A program made the translations under genes and the position numbers. 41,551 bases of DNA from Rhodospirillales bacterium (GTDB lineage: Bacteria; Pseudomonadota; Alphaproteobacteria; Rhodospirillales; Casp-alpha2): contig JABMNT010000122.1 of assembly GCA_013203595.1 (NCBI GenBank), positions 1-41,551 of the forward strand, given 5' to 3'. The first letter of the stretch is position 1; the number at the start of each line of letters is the position of its first letter. The notes under the pieces are model-generated. The model was not told the DNA's origin and did no database searches. It worked only from the letters and a program-made list of their open reading frames with translations. Below, in pieces: positions 17,848-25,433 of this stretch.

Positions 17848-17906
17848 TGTACTAATTAGTTAATTTAGGAAAAGCTGTCAATGATATTGTACCAATTAGT
17901 TCATTT
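17848..17906. promoter_or_regulatory. pair of 19-bp direct repeats, candidate TetR operators
   Basis: TGTACTAATTAGTTAATTT (17848-17866) recurs as TGTACCAATTAGTTCATTT (17888-17906), with two mismatches and a period of exactly 40 bases, close to four helical turns. The first copy centres on the perfect palindrome ACTAATTAGT. Both lie in the AT-rich gap between the divergent dehydrogenase gene (start 17788) and tetR (start 17940), where an autoregulated TetR-type repressor would be expected to bind. Confidence 0.7.
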
Positions 17907-17939
17907 GCCATGGTGCAAGCGCCTATGGCAGGTTAAAAG

Positions 17940-18614
17940 ATGGCCATGAAAACCGACAACGCAGCGCAGACGGAAAAAACGGATCGGCGGGTGGGCTGGA
18001 AGCAGGCCCCCGATGATGTGCGGGCAAACATTCTTGATACCGCGCAGAAGGAATTTGCCGAAAACGGGTTTTCCGGTGCCCGCGTTGATGCCATTGCGGC
18101 GCGGACCAAAACCTCAAAACGGATGTTGTATTACTATTTCGGGAACAAGGAGCAACTGTATCTGGAGGTCCTGCGCGCCTCCTATCAGGAAGTGCGGACC
18201 GCCGAGCAGTCTTTAAATCTGGAAACCCTGGCCCCTGATGATGCCATGCGACAGATCGTGCGGTTCACCGTCAATCATCATGTCGCTAACCCTGACTTCA
18301 TCCGGCTGGTGATGATTGAAAACATCCATCATGGCCGGTTTATCCGCCAGCTGAACGAGATTCAGGAATTGAATGCGGGGGCGATACGCAGCCTCGAGAA
18401 AATCTACAAGGCGGGATGCGCGGCGGGACTGTTTCGCAAGGATATCAAGCCCATTGATATTCACTGGCTGATCAGTGCCCTGGCTTTCTTTTCAGTCTCC
18501 AACCAGGCGACTTTCGGATGGTTGTTCGAAAAATACCTGACCGGCGCGCGGGCTGATCTGGCGGATAGTCTGGGCGAGGATATTGTGCTCCGGTTCCTGG
18601 CCAATCACGGCTGA
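17940..18614 (+). CDS. TetR/AcrR family transcriptional regulator
   Basis: 224 residues. The N-terminal helix-turn-helix is clear: ANILDTAQKEFAENGFSGARVDAIAARTKTSKRMLYYYFGNKEQLYLEVL (about 30-80), with the usual YYYFGNKE recognition-helix end. The C-terminal ligand domain contains QIVRFTVNHHVANPDFIRLVMIENIHHGRFI and ends in a TetR_C-type WLFEKYLTG helix. It is divergent from the dehydrogenase/TRAP/hydrolase operon, with two 19-bp repeats between, so it probably represses that operon and itself and responds to the transported compound. The start at 17940 is the first of two ATGs (MAM); ribosome binding site GGCAGG. Confidence 0.94.
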   Translation: MAMKTDNAAQTEKTDRRVGWKQAPDDVRANILDTAQKEFAENGFSGARVDAIAARTKTSKRMLYYYFGNKEQLYLEVLRASYQEVRTAEQSLNLETLAPDDAMRQIVRFTVNHHVANPDFIRLVMIENIHHGRFIRQLNEIQELNAGAIRSLEKIYKAGCAAGLFRKDIKPIDIHWLISALAFFSVSNQATFGWLFEKYLTGARADLADSLGEDIVLRFLANHG

Positions 18615-18689
18615 CGGTTCGGGCTTGCTGCCGAAATTTTAAGAACGCGCAACGGTTAGGCCACGCAGGGGCTTATAAACGGCAACCGA

Positions 18690-18715
18690 CGGGCAGCCTG
18701 TAAACAGACTGCCCG
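18690..18715. terminator. hairpin between convergent tetR and htpG
   Basis: CGGGCAG (18690-18696) pairs perfectly with CTGCCCG (18709-18715), and an inner CTG/CAG extends the stem around the loop TAAA. It lies in the 114-base gap between the stops of tetR (18614) and htpG (18729). There is no strong T-run in either direction, so a bidirectional terminator is likely but not certain. Confidence 0.5.
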
Positions 18716-18728
18716 AATGGCCGAAAAA

Positions 18729-20627
18729 TCAGGAACTCAGTCCCCGCTCCATAACCGATGCCATGCGCCGGGCAAAAGCCACCGGATCGGCAATCTTTTC
18801 ACCTTCGACAATGCGCGCCTGATCGAGCAATAACCAGGCGGCGTCATCGACGCTTTTTTCAATGCCGGTGCTTTTTTTGGCGATCTTGTTAAGGCTTTTG
18901 ATCAGCTTGTGGTCCGGGTTGATTTCCAGTACCCGCGGTGTCGATTGATCCAGTTGTTTGTGCTGTTTCAGCAAACGTTCCAAATGGATATCCATATCGC
19001 CTTCATCGGCAACCAGACAGACCGCACTGTCGGTCAGGCGTTCGGAAACCCGGACATCCTTGACCTTGTCGCCAAGCGCAACTTTGAAGGCGGCAACCAG
19101 CGGGTCGATGTTGGTTGTTTTTTTATCATCTTTCTTGTCTTTCTTTTTGTCGTCGGATTCCGGCTTGGCGACCTTGTCCAGATCGGCGCCGCCACGGGTC
19201 GCAGATTTGAACAGTTTTTCCTCATATTCACCAACCGAAGTGACCCAAAACTCATCAACCGGATCGGACAGCAGCAGAACTTCAACGCCCTTCGCCCTGA
19301 AGCCTTCCAGTTGTGGGCTCTGGGTGATCTGTTCGACGTTTTCGCCGGTAATGTAGAAAATCGCGTTCTGGCCTTCCTTCATCCGGCTGACGTAGTCTTT
19401 CAGACTGATCAGGCCTTCGCCATGGGTCGATTTGAAGCGAACAAGCTCGAACAGCTTTGCCCGGTTCTCAAAATCTTCATACAGGCCTTCCTTGAGGACA
19501 GGGCCGAACGCCTCCCAGAAGGTGGCATATTCGTCGGGGGCCTTGTCGGCTTTTTTGCCAAGCTCCGTAAAGATTCGTTTAACCACCGCCTTGCGGATTT
19601 TGGAAAGGGCCGGATTGTCCTGCAGCATTTCGCGGCTGATGTTGAGCGGCAGATCCTCGGAATCAACAATGCCTTTGACAAACCGCAGATACGCCGGCAG
19701 CAGGTCTTCGCAGTCATCGGTTATGAAGACCTTTTTCACGTACAGCTTGACGTTGGCCTTGCGCTCGGGACTGAACAGACCAAATGGCGGGCTGGTCGGA
19801 ATAAACAACAGATTTGTATAGGCCATGACCCCTTCAACCCGGTTGTGCAGGGTCATCCAGGGATTGTCGAAAGCATGCGCGACGTGATGATAGAATTCTT
19901 TGTACTGGTCTTCGGTTATGTCTTTCTTGTCGCGGGTCCACAGCGCCGATGCCGAGTTAAGTGTGCGATCGGCGTCGCCGTCCTTGATCGGTTTCAAAAC
20001 GATGGGAATGGCGATGTGATCGGAATAGGTTTTGACAATCTTCTCGATCCGTTCAGGCTCGAAAAATTCCTTTTCCTCTTTTTTCAGATGCAGAATCACA
20101 TCGGTGCCGTCGCTGTCGCGGGTGGTGTCTTCGATGGTAAATTCGCCGCGGCCGTCGGAAACCCATTTGAAGGCCTTGTCGGTTCCGGCTTTGCGGGTGA
20201 TCACTTCAACGCTATCAGAGACCATGAAGGCCGAATAAAAGCCGACGCCAAACTGACCGATCAAATCGACCCCGGACTTGTCCTTTTTTTCCTTGGCAGC
20301 GGTGATCTGGTCCATGAAAGCCTGGGTCCCGGAACGGGCGATGGTCCCCAGGGTTTCGGCCAGATCCTCACGGCTCATGCCAATTCCATTGTCGGAAATG
20401 GTCAGGGTTTTGGCTTTTTTGTCCGACGTGACGGAAATCGCAAAATCCGAATTGCCGATGCCCAGGTCCGGGTGGGTGAGCGCTTCGTAGCGCAATTTGT
20501 CACAGGCATCCGACGCGTTTGAAATCAATTCGCGCAGAAATATTTCCTTATGGCTGTAGAGCGAATGCGCCACGATATCGAGCAGCTTTCCAACTTCCGC
20601 CTGAAAAGTGAATGTTTCTTTGGTCAT
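18729..20627 (-). CDS. htpG: molecular chaperone HtpG (Hsp90 family)
   Basis: 632 residues from the ATG at 20627. The GHKL ATPase domain shows ELISNASDACDKLRY, SDNGIGMSREDLAETLGTIARSGT and DLIGQFGVGFYSAFMV; the middle domain has the catalytic arginine region in LPLNISREMLQDNPAL; a C-terminal dimerisation domain follows. The lysine/aspartate-rich linker ESDDKKKDKKDDKKTT before the C-terminal domain is an alphaproteobacterial feature. A longer in-frame reading to 20717 exists, but GAGGAA (20642-20637) nine bases before 20627 and the family's MTKETFTFQAEVGKLLDIV opening decide the start. Single gene, converging on tetR. A heat-shock-like promoter lies at 20690-20718. Confidence 0.97.
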   Translation of the reverse strand: MTKETFTFQAEVGKLLDIVAHSLYSHKEIFLRELISNASDACDKLRYEALTHPDLGIGNSDFAISVTSDKKAKTLTISDNGIGMSREDLAETLGTIARSGTQAFMDQITAAKEKKDKSGVDLIGQFGVGFYSAFMVSDSVEVITRKAGTDKAFKWVSDGRGEFTIEDTTRDSDGTDVILHLKKEEKEFFEPERIEKIVKTYSDHIAIPIVLKPIKDGDADRTLNSASALWTRDKKDITEDQYKEFYHHVAHAFDNPWMTLHNRVEGVMAYTNLLFIPTSPPFGLFSPERKANVKLYVKKVFITDDCEDLLPAYLRFVKGIVDSEDLPLNISREMLQDNPALSKIRKAVVKRIFTELGKKADKAPDEYATFWEAFGPVLKEGLYEDFENRAKLFELVRFKSTHGEGLISLKDYVSRMKEGQNAIFYITGENVEQITQSPQLEGFRAKGVEVLLLSDPVDEFWVTSVGEYEEKLFKSATRGGADLDKVAKPESDDKKKDKKDDKKTTNIDPLVAAFKVALGDKVKDVRVSERLTDSAVCLVADEGDMDIHLERLLKQHKQLDQSTPRVLEINPDHKLIKSLNKIAKKSTGIEKSVDDAAWLLLDQARIVEGEKIADPVAFARRMASVMERGLSS

Positions 20628-20689
20628 CAGTTCATATTCCTCAGCTTCATTTGACAAAAATAGGGCGGGTTTCTCCGCGTAGGGGCATG

Positions 20690-20718
20690 ATATGGCGTAA
20701 CCGCTCGGTTCCCGCAAC
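20690..20718 (-). promoter_or_regulatory. candidate sigma-32 (RpoH) promoter for htpG
   Basis: On the minus strand GTTGCGG (20718-20712), 14 bases, then CGCCATAT (20697-20690), about 60 bases before the htpG ATG. The second element matches the E. coli heat-shock -10 pattern CCCCATNT at all but one position; the first keeps only the TTG of CTTGAA. htpG is a classical RpoH target, which raises the prior. Confidence 0.35.
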
Positions 20719-20888
20719 CCCTTATCGGGCTGCGATTCCGCGGCTCAGGCCGGATCGGGCGATTACGCCTATGGCGCTAACAGAGGTAACGATATCTGTC
20801 AGTTCGCAAAGATTTATGATAAGAAATTCCGCTTGTTGCCGGCCTGCCTGGATCTTTGCCGCGACGTATTTACAACGCGCGCATCCCA

Positions 20889-22556
20889 CTACCCACAACG
20901 GAACATGTAAATACCACCGGTTATCCAGATATTTTTGTCTTTTCTGAGATCGGTTGTCGAAAAATGCTCGAGCTGAAATCCAAATTTTTCAGCCGCGCCA
21001 AACACGTAATCCTTTGTGTGCGCGTAGCGCCCGGTATCCTGCAAAATGAAGCCCTCCCCATTGGTGTGTTCTGTTGAAAACAGCAGCAAGGCATCTTTCT
21101 GCGCGTGGCGTTCAATGCTTTCAAATATGGGGCTTAAGTTGCCAACATAGACGAACACATCTGAGGCCAGAAAAAGATCAAATTTTGCACTCAGTGCGTC
21201 AAGGCCTTCTACAAGTTCATCGACATAGAGTTCGTCATAGATGTTTTTTTCTTCCGCCTTAACGATCATGTTAGCTGAAAGATCAATGCCGACCAGCACC
21301 TCGACGAGAGACTTGAACTGGTCACCCAGCAAGCCTGTGCCGCAACCCAGATCAATGGCGCGTGATAATTTTCCTTCGACCAGACCCGATTCAAGGAAAA
21401 TATCTTTGAGCAATGAAGGCATACTGTAAGAAAGATCGTTGAGTAATTTATGTTCAAAATGGTCTGCGTAACCATCAAACAGATCTTTAACATAATCTAT
21501 TGGCGCGCTGTCTGTGGTGGTTCCAAGCATGGAATTGAGAATGTGCTGAGCAGAATGCAAGCCAGGATTGATGGTAATTGCCTTGTGGTAGCTTGCCACA
21601 GCTTCATCGCGTTTCCCAAGTTCTTTTAGCGCACTGCCCAGGTTGGAATATGCACCGGCAAAATCAGGATTGATAGCAATTGCCTTGCGGTAGCTTGTCA
21701 CAGCTTCATCCAGTTTCCCAAGTTCTCTTAGAGCACTGCCCAGGTTCGAATGTGCATCCGCATGATCAGGTTTGATAGCAATTGCCTTATGGTAGCTTGT
21801 CACAGCTTGTTCAAGCTTTCCAAGGCCTTTTAGAGCATTGCCCAGGTTGAAATGTGCATCAGCCAGATTGGGCTTGATCGCAAGGGCCTTGTGGTAGCTT
21901 GCCACAGCTTCATTCAGCTTCCCAAGGTCTTTTAGTGCATTTCCCAGGTTGGTATGTGCATCAACATAATCAGGTTTTACAGCAAGTACCTTGTTGTAAC
22001 TGGCCACAGCTTCATCAAGCATCCCCAGTTCTTTTAGGGTATTACCCAGATTGTAATGCGCATCAGCAAGATCAGGATTGATCGCAAGGGCCTTGCGGTA
22101 GCTTGCCACAGCTTCATCCAGTTTCCCAAGGCCCTTCAGGGCACTGCCCAGATTGGAATGTGCATCCGCATGATCAGGATTGATGGCAATTGCCTTGTGG
22201 TAGCTTGTCAAAGCCTGATCAAGCTTTCCAAGGCCTTTTAGAGCATTGCCCAGGTTGGAATGTGCATCCGCATAATCAGGTTTGATAGCAATGGCCTTGT
22301 TGATGAGATCAACGGCAATGTCATTCTTTCCAAATTGACAGGCGATTACGCCAAGAAAATGCAAAGCGTCAGGTTGGTTTGGGTCAGCCTGTAATAGCTG
22401 TCGATATAAACTCTCCGCTTCAGACAAGCGACCTGCGCTGTGATGCTGCAAAGCCAGGCTTAGGGTTTGAGGACTGGTTAGAGAGCGCTGAAGAGGAGAC
22501 CTGCTTGCTGTTTTGTCAGCCAATTTCTGTTGGCGGCGCCTTTCTGCTCTATTCAT
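20889..22556 (-). CDS. TPR-repeat protein with C-terminal SAM-dependent methyltransferase
   Basis: 555 residues. A basic start (MNRAERRRQQKLADK) is followed by about nine tetratricopeptide repeats (roughly 28-345) of the type SNLGNALKGLGKLDEAVASY, then a class I methyltransferase domain: DYVKDLFDGYADHFEHKLL, the SAM-binding AIDLGCGTGLLGDQF, and LVGIDLSANMIVKA. TPR-methyltransferases of this layout are common in Rhodospirillales; targets are unknown. The repeats are unusually alike at DNA level and the gene is visibly more AT-rich than its neighbours, so recent expansion or transfer is possible. It is divergent from the TPR-glycosyltransferase gene. GGAGAA lies about 11 bases before the ATG. 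Confidence 0.88.
   Translation of the reverse strand: MNRAERRRQQKLADKTASRSPLQRSLTSPQTLSLALQHHSAGRLSEAESLYRQLLQADPNQPDALHFLGVIACQFGKNDIAVDLINKAIAIKPDYADAHSNLGNALKGLGKLDQALTSYHKAIAINPDHADAHSNLGSALKGLGKLDEAVASYRKALAINPDLADAHYNLGNTLKELGMLDEAVASYNKVLAVKPDYVDAHTNLGNALKDLGKLNEAVASYHKALAIKPNLADAHFNLGNALKGLGKLEQAVTSYHKAIAIKPDHADAHSNLGSALRELGKLDEAVTSYRKAIAINPDFAGAYSNLGSALKELGKRDEAVASYHKAITINPGLHSAQHILNSMLGTTTDSAPIDYVKDLFDGYADHFEHKLLNDLSYSMPSLLKDIFLESGLVEGKLSRAIDLGCGTGLLGDQFKSLVEVLVGIDLSANMIVKAEEKNIYDELYVDELVEGLDALSAKFDLFLASDVFVYVGNLSPIFESIERHAQKDALLLFSTEHTNGEGFILQDTGRYAHTKDYVFGAAEKFGFQLEHFSTTDLRKDKNIWITGGIYMFRCG
21581..22396. repeat. tandem 102-bp DNA repeats encoding TPR units
   Basis: The landmark CCTTGNGG or a close variant (CCTTATGG, CCTTGTTG) recurs at 21581, 21683, 21785, 21887, 21989, 22091, 22193 and 22295: eight positions, each exactly 102 bases apart, meaning 34 codons with no insertion or deletion. 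Neighbouring units share long identical stretches (for example GGTAGCTTGTCACAGCTT), more than protein selection alone needs. Confidence 0.9.
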
Positions 22557-22784
22557 CTATTTGATTTTCTCCGATAACTAATATGAGCCAACTATAATCG
22601 GGTATCTCGACAATTGGAAGTGGGCGTCCTTCGCAACCATTTAGGGACTGAATAGACGTGTTAATGACGTTTACGAAACTTCCGCTTCTGGCAGATACTG
22701 TTGAAAAACGCGAAACGCAGTCAGGATTTGGCCATTCACCAGCATTTGATAGATTCCGCCCCGGTGCCTGCCTATGATGATCCC

Positions 22785-24791
22785 ATGAGTCCCTCTGAAA
22801 TATCAAACACGGATCCATCGGATCTGCTAGCCATGGCGACGGCAGCCCAGGACCGGGGTGATCTGGCTGCTGTCGGGAGCTGTTGCCGGCAAATACTGGA
22901 CAAGGTGCCGGACGATGCTGCTGCCCTGAACCTGCTGGGGGTTATTGAATGTCAGCTCGGCAATCCGGCGGCCGGGATCGTATGGATTGCCAAAGCAGCT
23001 GCTGCAGCTCCCGATAATGCGGGCTATTTAAACAATCTGGGAACCGGATTGTCGGCGCTGGATCGCGACCAGGACGCCCTGTTGACCTATCAGCGCGCCC
23101 TGCAACTGGATCCCGCCCACGCCACCGCGCACAACAATATTGCAACCCTTTACCGGAACGCCGGAAATCTCGATCAGGCCAGCCATCATTTTCAACACGC
23201 GCTCGGCCTGCGCCCGGACTATGTCGAAGCGATGAGCAATTATGGCAATGTGCTGCTTGATCTGGGGCAGTTGGACAAGGCATCGGAAATATTGGAAAAG
23301 GCCGTCGCCCTCAATCCCGCCTACGAGTTTGCCATTAACAATCTGGCCATCGTGCGCCAGCGTCAGGGTCGCTACACGGAGGCCGAAGGGCTGTTGCGCA
23401 AGGCCATTGAACTGGCGCCGGCTTTTGCTGATCCGCATACCAACCTGGCCGAAGTTCTGAAAGAGACGGGCCGGGTTGCAGACGCCGTCGACTGTTACCA
23501 AACGGCCATATCCCTGGCCCCGGATCAGCCGGGCGTTCAGTCCAATTATGTCTTTGCCCTGAACAATCTGGCTTCGGTGACGCCGCAATATTTGACCCGG
23601 GCGCACCGCGACTGGAATACCAACCACGCGCCCCGGCCGGTGCCTGAGCGTCCGCAAAACACGGGCCAAAATCACCGCCGCCGTATCGGTTATGTGTCGG
23701 CTGACTTCCGCCAGCATTCCGTCAGTTACTTTCTGGAGCCCATCCTGGCCAACCATGATCGCCAGCAGTTCGAGATTTTCTGTTATTCAAACGGCCCCAT
23801 GCAGGATCAGGTGAGCGCCCGTCTGCGGGCCAGTTGTGACCACTGGCGGCCGATTTACGGCCTGTCCGACAGTCAGGCTTATGATCTCATTCGCACCGAT
23901 CAGATTGATATTCTGGTCGATCTGTCCGGCCATACCATGGGCAACCGGCTTGCTCTGTTTGCCCGCCGGCCAGCGCCAATGCAGGTCAGTTATCTGGGCT
24001 ATCCGGCAACCACCGGTCTGGACGCCATGGATTACCGGCTAACCGATGTCTGGGCCGATCCGGTTGGCCGGACGGAAGACTTCCATACGGAAAAGCTGAT
24101 CCGTATTGACGGCGGCTTCCTCTGTTATCAGCCACCCGCCGACGCGCCGGAGGTGGCACCCTGTCCACGTCTGGAAAACGGTTACATCACGTTTGGTTCG
24201 TGCAACAACCTTGCCAAAACCACGCCCGCTGTCATCGACGTCTGGGCCGCCATACTGGGTGGTGTTCCCGATTCGCGGTTGTTGCTGAAAGGCAAGGCGC
24301 TGGCTGATGAGCATGTTCGCGCCCGCTATCTGGAGGCCTTCGCGGTACGGGGAATTGACGGCGCTCGTCTGGATTTGCGTTCCTGGATTTCCGGCACAAG
24401 CCATCTGGCCGTCTATAACCATATGGATATAGCCCTTGACCCGTTTCCCTACAATGGCACAACGACGACCTGCGAGACCCTGTGGATGGGCGTGCCGACC
24501 ATTGCCGTTGCCGGTGACCGCCATTCAGCCCGGGTCGCCTTAAGCCTGGCGTCCATGATCGGCCACCCGGAAATGGTAGCCGCAGATCTGCAGTCCTATA
24601 AGGACCAGGCCATCGAACTGGCGGCGTGCCCGCAAAGGCTCGATGCCTATCGGCGGGACCTGCGCCCAGCCATGCGGGCATCGCGCCTATGTGATGGCGC
24701 TCATTTTACCCGGGCCCTGGAAAAGACATTTCTGGAAATCGGCCAAGCAGCCGGCACCTTAATTGCTGGTACCCAGATATTGAAGGCCTAG
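22785..24791 (+). CDS. TPR protein with O-GlcNAc-transferase-like (GT41, SPINDLY-type) domain
   Basis: About 668 residues. Tetratricopeptide repeats (about 10-290, e.g. HATAHNNIATLYRNAGNLDQ) precede a GT41 glycosyltransferase: RIGYVSADFRQHSVSYFLEP (carrying the catalytic-type His), DILVDLSGHTMGNRLALFA, RPAPMQVSYLGYPATTGL, GYITFGSCNNLAKTTP, and the UDP-sugar-binding DPFPYNGTTTTCETLWMGV with GDRHSARVALS. It would transfer a sugar to Ser/Thr of a partner chosen by the TPRs. Start uncertain: TTG 22701, GTG 22764 and ATG 22785 are all in frame and none has a good ribosome binding site; the ATG is used. It is divergent from the TPR-methyltransferase. Its last 33 bases overlap an antisense mini-ORF. 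Confidence 0.9.
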   Translation: MSPSEISNTDPSDLLAMATAAQDRGDLAAVGSCCRQILDKVPDDAAALNLLGVIECQLGNPAAGIVWIAKAAAAAPDNAGYLNNLGTGLSALDRDQDALLTYQRALQLDPAHATAHNNIATLYRNAGNLDQASHHFQHALGLRPDYVEAMSNYGNVLLDLGQLDKASEILEKAVALNPAYEFAINNLAIVRQRQGRYTEAEGLLRKAIELAPAFADPHTNLAEVLKETGRVADAVDCYQTAISLAPDQPGVQSNYVFALNNLASVTPQYLTRAHRDWNTNHAPRPVPERPQNTGQNHRRRIGYVSADFRQHSVSYFLEPILANHDRQQFEIFCYSNGPMQDQVSARLRASCDHWRPIYGLSDSQAYDLIRTDQIDILVDLSGHTMGNRLALFARRPAPMQVSYLGYPATTGLDAMDYRLTDVWADPVGRTEDFHTEKLIRIDGGFLCYQPPADAPEVAPCPRLENGYITFGSCNNLAKTTPAVIDVWAAILGGVPDSRLLLKGKALADEHVRARYLEAFAVRGIDGARLDLRSWISGTSHLAVYNHMDIALDPFPYNGTTTTCETLWMGVPTIAVAGDRHSARVALSLASMIGHPEMVAADLQSYKDQAIELAACPQRLDAYRRDLRPAMRASRLCDGAHFTRALEKTFLEIGQAAGTLIAGTQILKA

Positions 24792-24875
24792 TAAAACTCC
24801 GTGTGCGATAAGGCCAAGGATCGCGGTTGCGATTGCCCCAAGGATCGCAGATAAAATTTTTTCGACGGCATGCAT
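24759..24875 (-). CDS. candidate small membrane peptide A (38 residues)
   Basis: The ATG at 24875 is preceded by GGGGA five bases upstream. The peptide opens MHAVEKILSAILGAIATAIL and ends GLQYLGTSN: short charged start, one membrane-spanning hydrophobic helix (about 7-31), polar tail. It lies antisense to the last 33 bases of the glycosyltransferase gene. A similar arrangement (small divergent hydrophobic ORF, then about 95 bases, then a helicase-type GTG start) recurs at 25247-25342, and the leader sequences resemble each other. Translation is not proved; function unknown (toxin-like, regulatory or membrane-protein modulator are guesses). Confidence 0.45.
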   Translation of the reverse strand: MHAVEKILSAILGAIATAILGLIAHGVLLGLQYLGTSN

Positions 24876-24939
24876 ATGAGTCCCCAAACTCTATGAAATT
24901 GTGACCTGATGGTCAGAATATCGGAAATTGGTTAGACAT

Positions 24940-25155
24940 CGTCATCTGAATAGGTAAATGGATCATAAAGTGAACAAACTGAATTCTATTGCCGATGAAC
25001 TGCACAAGATCATCGGCTATTGGCAGGAACCCAACCGGGCCATCGAAAACCGCCGGTCCGATGCCCTGCCCGAACGCCTGACCCGACGCTTTGTCGACCG
25101 GCGGACAAGGCAGCTGATGCGCCGCATGAAAGAGCAGCAGGAACTGTTGGCTGCT
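24940..25155 (+). pseudogene. partial, internally deleted duplicate of the Suv3-like helicase gene
   Basis: Bases 24940-24991 match the helicase upstream/start region 25404-25455 without gaps at roughly four of five positions, including CGTCATCTGAATAG and CATAAAGTGA with the same GTG start (24970). Right after, 25012-25155 matches an internal part of the helicase gene (26844-26987; helicase codons about 471-518) at a constant offset of 1832, with shared peptide FVDRRT and LMRRMKEQ. Everything between is missing. The frame stays open to 25239 (from ATG 24958, 93 codons), but beyond 25155 the sequence is unrelated. It is best read as a decayed duplicate; a short expressed peptide cannot be excluded. 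Confidence 0.8.
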
Positions 25156-25246
25156 CCATGCAATTGGCACGGGCCTCACAGTGCATTAAAAGGAAATCGC
25201 CGATCAGCCGAGCGGGGCTGGATCCGAACAACCTGTTGAGACTCCA

Positions 25247-25342
25247 CTATAAGTAAGCCCCATCCACGAACTGGAAACTGACCGAGATGGCAAAGGCCAA
25301 AGCCGTAAAGACAGCAATCGTTAGTTTATCATGGAAGGTCAT
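25247..25342 (-). CDS. candidate small membrane peptide B (31 residues)
   Basis: The ATG at 25342 follows AGGAACTGCA, a good ribosome binding site. The peptide starts MTFHDKLTIAVFTALAFAIS and ends FVDGAYL: a single hydrophobic segment with charged flanks. Residues DKLTIAVFTALAFAI align with EKILSAILGAIATAI of peptide A (identical or similar at most positions), the leaders share a GTT..GG.AC pattern, and both lie 92-95 bases from a helicase-type GTG start on the opposite strand. This supports a duplicated module. Function unknown. Confidence 0.45.
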   Translation of the reverse strand: MTFHDKLTIAVFTALAFAISVSFQFVDGAYL

Positions 25343-25433
25343 TGCAGTTCCTGAACTTCAATAAGACTTTGATTAACAGTTTTTTAAGTAATTGCGCGGC
25401 GCGCGTCATCTGAATAGATAATCAGAACATAAA

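Noticed and set aside
18909-20522. 537-codon plus-strand frame opposite htpG
   Set aside because: Antisense shadow created by codon bias of htpG.
24958-25239. 93-codon frame taken as a functional protein
   Set aside because: The only recognisable part is a copied helicase fragment; the ends are unrelated sequence, so a remnant is the simpler reading.
25190-25246. tRNA-like 3' end on the minus strand (TTCGGAT loop, then CCAGC and CCCGCTC)
   Set aside because: The T-stem does not pair and no 5' acceptor, D-arm or anticodon arm is seen; at most a decayed tRNA fragment.
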